A DNA stretch of 39,817 nucleotides from Alphaproteobacteria bacterium. GTDB taxonomy: Bacteria; Pseudomonadota; Alphaproteobacteria; SMXS01. The stretch covers positions 1 through 39,817 of the forward strand of contig WGNW01000089.1 in NCBI GenBank assembly GCA_016124315.1, read 5' to 3'. The translations under genes were made by a program, and so were the position numbers. The notes under the pieces are model-generated. The model did no database searches. It was not told where the DNA came from and was given only the letters and a program-made list of their open reading frames with translations. This document shows, in pieces, positions 34,942 to 39,817 of this stretch (position 1 is the stretch's first letter; every line of letters starts with the position of its first letter).

Positions 34942-36363
34942 ATGAAGAAAGTTCTTGCCGCCTTGGCGGTCGTGGTGATCGTCGGCGCCCTTGCATGGGA
35001 ATTCAGCCCTAAATTCCAGGAACTTAGGTCAGGTCACGAGACGCGACCCACGCTGACGACCAAGCAGCCAGGGCCCGTGGCGCCGCCGGTCCTCCAGTCC
35101 CTGAACCCGGTGCTCTCCCGCGTCTCTCCGGCGGTGGTGAACGTGTCGGTCGAGGGCACCGCCCAGGCGCCGGCCAACCCGCTGCTGCAGGATCCGTTCT
35201 TCCGGCACTTCTTCGGCAATCCGCCGCCCCAGCAACAGGAGCGCCACACCAAGAGCGTCGGTTCGGGTGTGATCATCGATGCCAGGAACGGCTACATCCT
35301 GACCAACAATCACGTGATCGCCGACGCCGATCACATTCAAGTTACCTTGACCGACCGGCGCGAACTGGACGCGACGCTGGTCGGCACCGATCCCGAGATC
35401 GACATCGCCGTGCTCAAGGTGGACGCCCACGATCTTACCGCCATGCCCATAGGCGATTCGGACAAGCTGAAGATCGGCGACTTCGTCATCGCCCTCGGCA
35501 ATCCGTTCGGCATCGGCCAGGCGGCGACCCTGGGCATCGTCAGCGCCCTGGGCCGCTCCGGCCTGGGCATCGAAGGCTACGAGGACTTCATCCAGACCGA
35601 CGCCTCCATCAACCCCGGCAACTCGGGCGGTGCGCTGATCGACCAGACCGGCCAGCTGGTGGGCATCAACACCGCGATCCTCTCGGGCTCGGGCGGCAAT
35701 ATCGGCATCGGCTTCGCGATTCCCGCCGACATGGCGATCCGCACCGCCCGGCAGATCATCAAGTATGGCGGCGTGCAACGCGGCCAGATCGGCGTGATGA
35801 TCCAGGACCTGACCCCCGAACTGGCCGACGCCATGGGAATCGACACCAACGACGGCGCGCTGGTGTCGGACGTGGTGCCGGGCAGCCCGGCGGAGAAGGC
35901 GGGCATCAAGGCGGGCGACGTGATCACCGCGATCGACGGCAAGAGCGTGACCGGCGGCGCCGACCTGCGCAACCACGTCGGCCTGATGCGGCCCGGCCGC
36001 GAGGTGACCCTCGACATCTACCGGGCGGGCAACAAGACCTCGGTCACCCTGAAGCTGGGCGAGCAGACGGCCAGCGCCGCCTCCGGCAGCGTGAGCGAGC
36101 GCTTCCGGGGGCTGAGCCTGGGACCGATCCCCGACGACGATCCGCTGTCGGGCGAGGTGAAGGGCGTCTACGTCCAGTCCGTCGATCCGGGCAGCGAGGC
36201 GGCGCGGTCGGGCCTGCAGGAGGGCGACATCATCGTCGGCGCCAACCGGCAGCCGGTCACCGACATGGACGACCTGAAGCAGGCCGCGGCCGCGGTGAAG
36301 GGACACCCGCTGCTGCTGCAGGTGCGCCGCGGCGACGCCAGCATCTTCCTCGCCATGCGGTAG
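34942..36363 (+). CDS. Periplasmic serine protease, DegP/DegQ/HtrA family
   Basis: A 473-residue HtrA-type protease/chaperone. The N-terminal hydrophobic segment (VLAALAVVVIVGALAWEF) is a signal peptide or anchor. The catalytic triad is visible: H124 in TNNHVIADA, D154 in DPEIDIAVLKV and S228 in NPGNSGGAL. Two PDZ domains follow (one beginning QIGVMIQDLTPELADAMG, one with VKGVYVQSVDPGSEAARSGL). Both PDZ domains contain the usual G-x-x-x-G-D-x-I pattern. The second of two adjacent ATGs (34942) is chosen because GAGG is 6 nt before it; the first is only 3 nt away. It would degrade or refold misfolded envelope proteins. Confidence 0.93.
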   Translation: MKKVLAALAVVVIVGALAWEFSPKFQELRSGHETRPTLTTKQPGPVAPPVLQSLNPVLSRVSPAVVNVSVEGTAQAPANPLLQDPFFRHFFGNPPPQQQERHTKSVGSGVIIDARNGYILTNNHVIADADHIQVTLTDRRELDATLVGTDPEIDIAVLKVDAHDLTAMPIGDSDKLKIGDFVIALGNPFGIGQAATLGIVSALGRSGLGIEGYEDFIQTDASINPGNSGGALIDQTGQLVGINTAILSGSGGNIGIGFAIPADMAIRTARQIIKYGGVQRGQIGVMIQDLTPELADAMGIDTNDGALVSDVVPGSPAEKAGIKAGDVITAIDGKSVTGGADLRNHVGLMRPGREVTLDIYRAGNKTSVTLKLGEQTASAASGSVSERFRGLSLGPIPDDDPLSGEVKGVYVQSVDPGSEAARSGLQEGDIIVGANRQPVTDMDDLKQAAAAVKGHPLLLQVRRGDASIFLAMR

Positions 36364-36396
36364 GGCCGGCCGGCGGAGAGGAGCACGATGGGCGGC

Positions 36397-36421
36397 GCGG
36401 CGGACAAGTTCTGTCCGTCGC
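36397..36421 (+). other. Hairpin after the degP-like gene
   Basis: CGGACA (36401-36406) and TGTCCG (36412-36417) pair across a 5-nt loop; adding GCGG and TCGC outside gives about 10 bp with one G-T pair. It lies 34 bp after the protease stop. No T-run follows, so termination is uncertain. Confidence 0.4.
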
Positions 36422-36435
36422 CGTCCGATCGGCCC

Positions 36436-36465
36436 TCGACCTCCTCCGCCTCCGGCCAATATGAT
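36436..36465 (+). promoter_or_regulatory. Candidate promoter of the HemS-like gene
   Basis: TCGACC (36436-36441) and TATGAT (36460-36465) are 18 nt apart, with a predicted start near 36472, about 30 nt before the ATG at 36502. The -10 is good and the -35 only fair. No clear Fur, Irr or RirA box was recognised. Confidence 0.4.
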
Positions 36466-36501
36466 GGAAATCCGTTTTCGTGACCGCCGGGGAGAGCCGC
36501 C

Positions 36502-37419
36502 ATGAGCACCGCCGCAACCGCCGAGAAGACCCTTTACCTGCAACCCGCCTGGGAAGACATCGTCAAGGCGCTGGAGAAGGCGGGCACCTTCACGGTGCGC
36601 ACCGCCAGCGGCGGCATCGCCATCGAGCAGAGCGGCGCCATCGAGGAGGTGTTCCTGCGCGGCGAGGGCCAGTTCGCCTCGGTGGTGCAGGACAACATGG
36701 ATTTGCGCTTCCTGCTGAAGCGGCTGAAGCGCGGCGCGGTGCACCCGGCGCACACCACCGTCGACCTCTACAACGAGGCGGGCGCGCTGGCGACGTCGAT
36801 CCACGGCGCCGACGACGACGCCAAGGCCACCATCGAATCCCTCGCCCAGCGCTTCGGCACCGACAAGGCCGAGCCGGACGTGGGCGGCGTCCACCCCGGC
36901 GCCCGCGCCACGCTGCAGGACAAGGAAGTGGACGTGGCGGCGCTGCGCGACGACTGGGCGGCGATGAGCAACGTGCACCATTTCGAGGCACTGCTGGGCA
37001 AGCACCGCATCGGCCGGCTCCAGGCCTTCCGGCTGGTCGGCGAGAAATACGCCGCCGAGCTGGCGCCCGAGGCGTTCCAGGATCTGCTGGGCAAGCTGGA
37101 CAAGACCGGCGAGCAGGTGATGGTCTTCGTCGCCAACCGCGGCTTCGTGCAGATCTTCTCCGGCCCCGCCAAGGCGCCCAAGCGGGTGGGCCACGGCTGG
37201 GAGATCGTCCACGAGCGCTCCAAGGTGTTCGTGCCCGATTCGGCCCTCGAGCACCTCTGGCTGGTGCACAAGCCCACCGCCGCCGGCATCATCTCGTCGC
37301 TCGAGATCCTCTCCGAAGGCGAGGACCAGGCGCTCGCCAGCATCTTCGGCAAGCATCCGCACGGCGACCCCCAGCCGCAGAGCTGGCTGAAGCTGCTGAA
37401 CACCCTGCCGCGAAAGTGA
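36502..37419 (+). CDS. HemS/HmuS-like haem-utilisation protein
   Basis: A 305-residue cytoplasmic protein made of two related HemS/ChuX-type repeats. The first is shorter (EDIVKALEKAGTFTVRT...HTTVDLYNEAGALATSIHG). The second matches HemS/HmuS closely: DDWAAMSNVHHFEALLGKHR, RLVGEKYAAELAPEAFQDLL, VMVFVANRGFVQIFSGPAKA, LEHLWLVHKPTAAGIISSLE. H159 and H160 at the start of the second repeat fit the haem-ligand region, but the exact ligand is not certain. Homologues bind, transport or degrade haem. The ATG follows GGGGAG. No hmu receptor or ABC genes are adjacent; only the exbB-exbD-tonB set, 20 kb away, could serve haem uptake. Confidence 0.85.
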   Translation: MSTAATAEKTLYLQPAWEDIVKALEKAGTFTVRTASGGIAIEQSGAIEEVFLRGEGQFASVVQDNMDLRFLLKRLKRGAVHPAHTTVDLYNEAGALATSIHGADDDAKATIESLAQRFGTDKAEPDVGGVHPGARATLQDKEVDVAALRDDWAAMSNVHHFEALLGKHRIGRLQAFRLVGEKYAAELAPEAFQDLLGKLDKTGEQVMVFVANRGFVQIFSGPAKAPKRVGHGWEIVHERSKVFVPDSALEHLWLVHKPTAAGIISSLEILSEGEDQALASIFGKHPHGDPQPQSWLKLLNTLPRK

Positions 37420-37473
37420 CGCGCTCCGCTCCCGCCCCTCGCGCCCGCCTTCACGCTTGCCGGTAGGCGACGC

Positions 37474-37504
37474 CTCCCCGTAAGCTGCTGAAAAATACGG
37501 GGAG
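37474..37504 (+). promoter_or_regulatory. Hairpin that buries the ribosome-binding site of the aminotransferase gene
   Basis: CTCCCCGTA (37474-37482) and TACGGGGAG (37496-37504) pair perfectly over 9 bp with a 13-nt loop. The right arm contains the GGGGAG Shine-Dalgarno sequence of the gene starting at 37512. The structure would block initiation unless opened. Confidence 0.55.
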
Positions 37505-37511
37505 ATGTTCA

Positions 37512-38894
37512 ATGAACATGGCGTTCACCATCACGGACGACATCGGCGCCAACGGCCGGGCCGTGCGCGAGAGCCTGAGCCGCAAGAACCGCCGCTCCCA
37601 GGAGCTGACCGGCCGCACCAAAGAGCTCATGAACATGGGCTCGGCCGCCAGCGTGGAAATGCCCTTCCCGGTGCTGATCGAGAAGGGCGAAGGCCCCTAC
37701 CTGATCGACGCCGACGGCAATCGCTACATCGACTTCCAGATCGGCTTCGGCTCGCTGATCCTGGGCCACCGCCATCCGGTGGTGCAGCAGGCGATCCTCG
37801 ACCAGGTGGAGAACCGGGGCTGGCAGTTCGGCCTGCACAATCCCAACCAGGTGCCGCTGGCCGAGCAGGTGATCAAGGCGGACAACTGCGTCGAGCGGCT
37901 GATCTTCTGCAACACCGGCACCGAATCCACCATGTACGCCATCCGCGCCGCCCGCGCGTTCACCGGCAAGCCCAAGATCGGCGTGTTCGACGGCTTCTAC
38001 CACGGCGCCCACGACTACGGCATCGGCCTGGCCGACCCGGACAGCCCGCGCGACGCGCCGGTCTACCGGCCGCTGGGCGCCGGCGTGCTGCCCGCCGTGG
38101 TCGAAAACCAGGTGATGCTGCCCTACCGGTCGGAAGGCGCCTTCGACCTGATCCGCCGGCACAAGGACGAGCTGGCCGTGGTGATGATCGAGGCGGCGCA
38201 GAGCTCGAACCCGCACATGAACGACGAGATCCGCGACTTCCTGCACGAGCTGAAGGCGGTATGCACGGAATCGGGCGTGCTGTTCATGATGGACGAGGTG
38301 ATCACCGGCTTCCGCTTCGCCTATGGCGGCGCGCAGGAGTTCTACGGCGTGAAGCCCGACCTCGCCACCTACGGCAAGGCGCTGGGCGGCGGCCTGCCGG
38401 TGGGCGCGGTGGGCGGCCGGGCCGACGTCATGCGGCTGTTCAACGCCCTGCACGAAGGCGACCCCAAGGGCATCATGTCGGGCGGCACCTTCTCGGGCAA
38501 TCCGCTGACCATGGCGGCGGGCTACGCCCAGGTCCGCTATTTCGACGAGCACCGGGACACGGTCTACCCGCACATCAACGGCCAGGGCGAGCGGCTCGCG
38601 CGCATGGTCAACGACTACGCCCACGCCCACAACATGGCGGTGCAGGTGCTCAACGCCGGCTCGATGTTCCAGATCTACTTCCGCAGGGAACCCATCCGCT
38701 CGTCGCGCGACCTCAACCGCACCAAGCCGCAGGCCGAGACCGAGTTCTACCTGCACCTGCTCGACAACGGCGTGCTGGTGCCGGGGACAAGGCGCTCCTT
38801 CGTGTCGCTGGCGCACACGCCCGACCTGATCGACGACGCCGTCGCGCGCATCGTCCGGTCGCTCGAACTCGTCCGCGAGGACGGGCTGATCTGA
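37512..38894 (+). CDS. Class III PLP-dependent aminotransferase (glutamate-1-semialdehyde-mutase-like)
   Basis: A 460-residue aminotransferase. Seen: LIDADGNRYIDFQIGFGSLI, the CNTGTESTMYAIRAARAFTG cofactor-phosphate region, FDGFYHGAHDYG, the PLP-aspartate motif MMDEVITGFRFAYGG, and the Schiff-base lysine in YGKALGGGLPVGAVGG, followed by a glycine/serine-rich SGGTFSGNPLTMAAG. These match glutamate-1-semialdehyde-aminomutase-like and other class III enzymes. It is slightly longer than HemL (~430) and has a distinct N-terminus, so a transaminase on another amino donor is more likely than tetrapyrrole synthesis. The ATG at 37512 has GGGGAG before it, hidden in a hairpin. It is followed by a lipoprotein gene. 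Confidence 0.9.
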   Translation: MNMAFTITDDIGANGRAVRESLSRKNRRSQELTGRTKELMNMGSAASVEMPFPVLIEKGEGPYLIDADGNRYIDFQIGFGSLILGHRHPVVQQAILDQVENRGWQFGLHNPNQVPLAEQVIKADNCVERLIFCNTGTESTMYAIRAARAFTGKPKIGVFDGFYHGAHDYGIGLADPDSPRDAPVYRPLGAGVLPAVVENQVMLPYRSEGAFDLIRRHKDELAVVMIEAAQSSNPHMNDEIRDFLHELKAVCTESGVLFMMDEVITGFRFAYGGAQEFYGVKPDLATYGKALGGGLPVGAVGGRADVMRLFNALHEGDPKGIMSGGTFSGNPLTMAAGYAQVRYFDEHRDTVYPHINGQGERLARMVNDYAHAHNMAVQVLNAGSMFQIYFRREPIRSSRDLNRTKPQAETEFYLHLLDNGVLVPGTRRSFVSLAHTPDLIDDAVARIVRSLELVREDGLI

Positions 38895-38969
38895 ACCGTT
38901 CCCGCTCGTCGGCCCGAATCGCTTGGTCTACACTTGCGCGCACACCGCACGACGAGGGGGATTCCGACC

Positions 38970-39482
38970 ATGACTCGCGGACCGAAGCTGCTGTTGCCAT
39001 TGCTGATCGCGTTCATGCCGCTGGCCGGCTGCGGCGATTCCGAGGACGCCACTGAAAAGCGGCTGGAGAAATACGCCAGGCAACACGGCGCCGACGTCGA
39101 CGTGGACTACAGCCAAGAGCACGGCGTGAAGTCCGTCACCATGAAGGGCGAGGACGGCGAGACGAAGACGGCGTTCGGCGAGAACGTCGGCCTGCCCGAC
39201 GGCTTTCCCGGCGACATCGCGGTCTATCCGGGGCTGAAGATCTTCACCTCCAGCACAATGCCCAACGGCTTCCTCGTCCAGGGCCACACCGGCGACGGCG
39301 TCGACGCGGTGGGCGTCTTCTTCCGCGACCGGATGACCGGCGCGGGCTGGAGCCTCGCCGAGCAGACGGAATCGCCCGGCATGCACTCCTACTCGTTCAG
39401 GAAGGACGGCCGCACCGCGACCGTGGTGCTGGTCCCCGGCGACACCACGACGGTCCAGATCGTCGCGTTGTCCGAGAGCTGA
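38970..39482 (+). CDS. Lipoprotein of unknown function
   Basis: A 170-residue protein. The N-terminus, MTRGPKLLLPLLIAFMPLAG followed by cysteine, is a lipoprotein signal with an LAGC lipobox, so the mature protein is acylated at residue 21. After an acidic/charged spacer come a beta-rich domain (VKSVTMKGEDGETKTAFGEN, VGLPDGFPGDIAVYPGLKIF) and a second with FFRDRMTGAGWSL and TATVVLVPGDTTTVQIVAL. No named family is recognised. The ATG at 38970 is chosen over one 12 codons upstream because GAGGGGG precedes it. It lies 75 bp after the aminotransferase and 9 bp before the convergent acyl-CoA ligase end. Confidence 0.78.
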   Translation: MTRGPKLLLPLLIAFMPLAGCGDSEDATEKRLEKYARQHGADVDVDYSQEHGVKSVTMKGEDGETKTAFGENVGLPDGFPGDIAVYPGLKIFTSSTMPNGFLVQGHTGDGVDAVGVFFRDRMTGAGWSLAEQTESPGMHSYSFRKDGRTATVVLVPGDTTTVQIVALSES

Positions 39483-39491
39483 GAGCAGGGC

Positions 39492-39817
39492 TCAGACGAT
39501 CCGGCTTTCCTTCTTGCCCCAGTAGCGGTCGCGCAGCAGCCGCTTGTAGAGCTTGCCGGTGGGATGGCGCGGCAGCTCGCGCTCGAAGTCGACGCTCTTC
39601 GGGCATTTCAGGTGGGCCAGGTGCTCGCGGCAGAAGCCGATCAACTCGGCTTCCAGCGCCGGGCCGGCGTCGGTCCAGTCCATCGGCTGGACCACCGCCT
39701 TGACCTCCTCGCCGAACTCGTCGTTGGGCACTCCGAAGACCGCCACGTCGGCCACCGTCGGATGGCCGATCAGCAGGTTCTCCACCTCCTGCGGGTAGAT
39801 ATTGACGCCGCCGGAGA
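39492..39817 (-). CDS. AMP-binding acyl-CoA synthetase, C-terminal part (cut by window edge)
   Basis: The last ~108 codons of an ANL-superfamily ligase. The frame runs off the right edge. Visible: SGGVNIYPQEVENLLIGHPT, a hallmark of the C-terminal domain start, then VADVAVFGVPNDEFGEEVKA and the catalytic lysine motif LPRHPTGKLYKRLLRDRYW. These match long- or medium-chain acyl-CoA synthetases of the type with G-G-V-N-I-Y-P-x-E-V-E. The remaining N-terminal part lies outside the window, so substrate class is not assigned. It is distinct from the ligase at 2855-4531, in which the same segment reads GGFNVFPRYVEEA. Confidence 0.9.
   Translation of the reverse strand, partial: SGGVNIYPQEVENLLIGHPTVADVAVFGVPNDEFGEEVKAVVQPMDWTDAGPALEAELIGFCREHLAHLKCPKSVDFERELPRHPTGKLYKRLLRDRYWGKKESRIV

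Noticed and set aside
35029..37512. 827-codon minus-strand frame across degP and the HemS-like gene
   Set aside because: Antisense to two well-supported genes and the gap between them; composition is that of a shadow.

Overview
The window is high-GC, gene-dense bacterial chromosome from an alphaproteobacterium, most likely a Rhodospirillales-like lineage. This is inferred from codon and GC style, the deacetylase-xseB-ispA-dxs order, a NodT-type efflux lipoprotein, HPr-rel-A genes and Tad-type pilin-like genes. No database search was possible, so species-level placement is not attempted. About 37 protein-coding loci and one tRNA are supported. No rRNA, CRISPR array, insertion sequence or phage module was seen.

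Region by region: (1) 1-2776, minus strand: histone-deacetylase-like protein, xseB, ispA and the 5' part of dxs, an isoprenoid-precursor operon. (2) 2855-5747, minus: a fatty acyl-CoA ligase and a metallo-beta-lactamase-fold hydrolase. (3) 5837-10194, plus: Sua5-type threonylcarbamoyl-AMP synthase, an FAD-linked 2-hydroxyacid dehydrogenase-type enzyme, a DUF945-like envelope protein and a 46-residue membrane protein. (4) 10198-14874, minus: a complete MacA-MacB-TolC-type efflux system. (5) 15161-16916, plus: an exbB-exbD-tonB energy-transduction operon whose exbB carries an in-frame TAG. (6) 16903-19135: a helix-turn-helix/coiled-coil protein, an alpha/beta hydrolase and a secreted cysteine-containing orphan. 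(7) 19265-22716: a 952-residue fusion of a cyanophycin-synthetase-like ATP-grasp enzyme with a glycosyltransferase, headed by an unusual structured non-coding stretch of about 590 bp. (8) 22717-27111: a small haem protein behind an FNR/FixK-type box, a SnoaL-like protein, an alpha/beta hydrolase, a DUF2188-like protein, a family 2 glycosyltransferase and an MFS carrier. (9) 27108-29951, minus: a four-gene HPr-rel-A-type operon (Tat-like secreted protein, PqqD-like protein, HprK-like kinase, nucleotidyltransferase). (10) 30050-32315: tRNA-modifying methyltransferase, DUF2007 protein, a long-chain polyprenyl diphosphate synthase and tRNA-Pro(CGG). (11) 32430-34604, minus: three Tad-type pilin-like genes. 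(12) 34942-39817: a DegP/DegQ-type protease, a HemS-like haem protein, a class III aminotransferase, a lipoprotein and the end of another acyl-CoA ligase.

How they may work together: IspA and Dxs feed prenyl diphosphates to the polyprenyl synthase that makes the quinone side chain. ExbB-ExbD-TonB and the HemS-like protein would fit iron or haem import, although they lie 20 kb apart. The most unusual content is the ATP-grasp-glycosyltransferase fusion with its structured upstream region, and the HPr-rel-A operon. In the latter, a Tat-signal protein with four cysteines heads genes for a kinase, a PqqD-like binding protein and a nucleotidyltransferase, which suggests an uncharacterised protein or peptide modification pathway.
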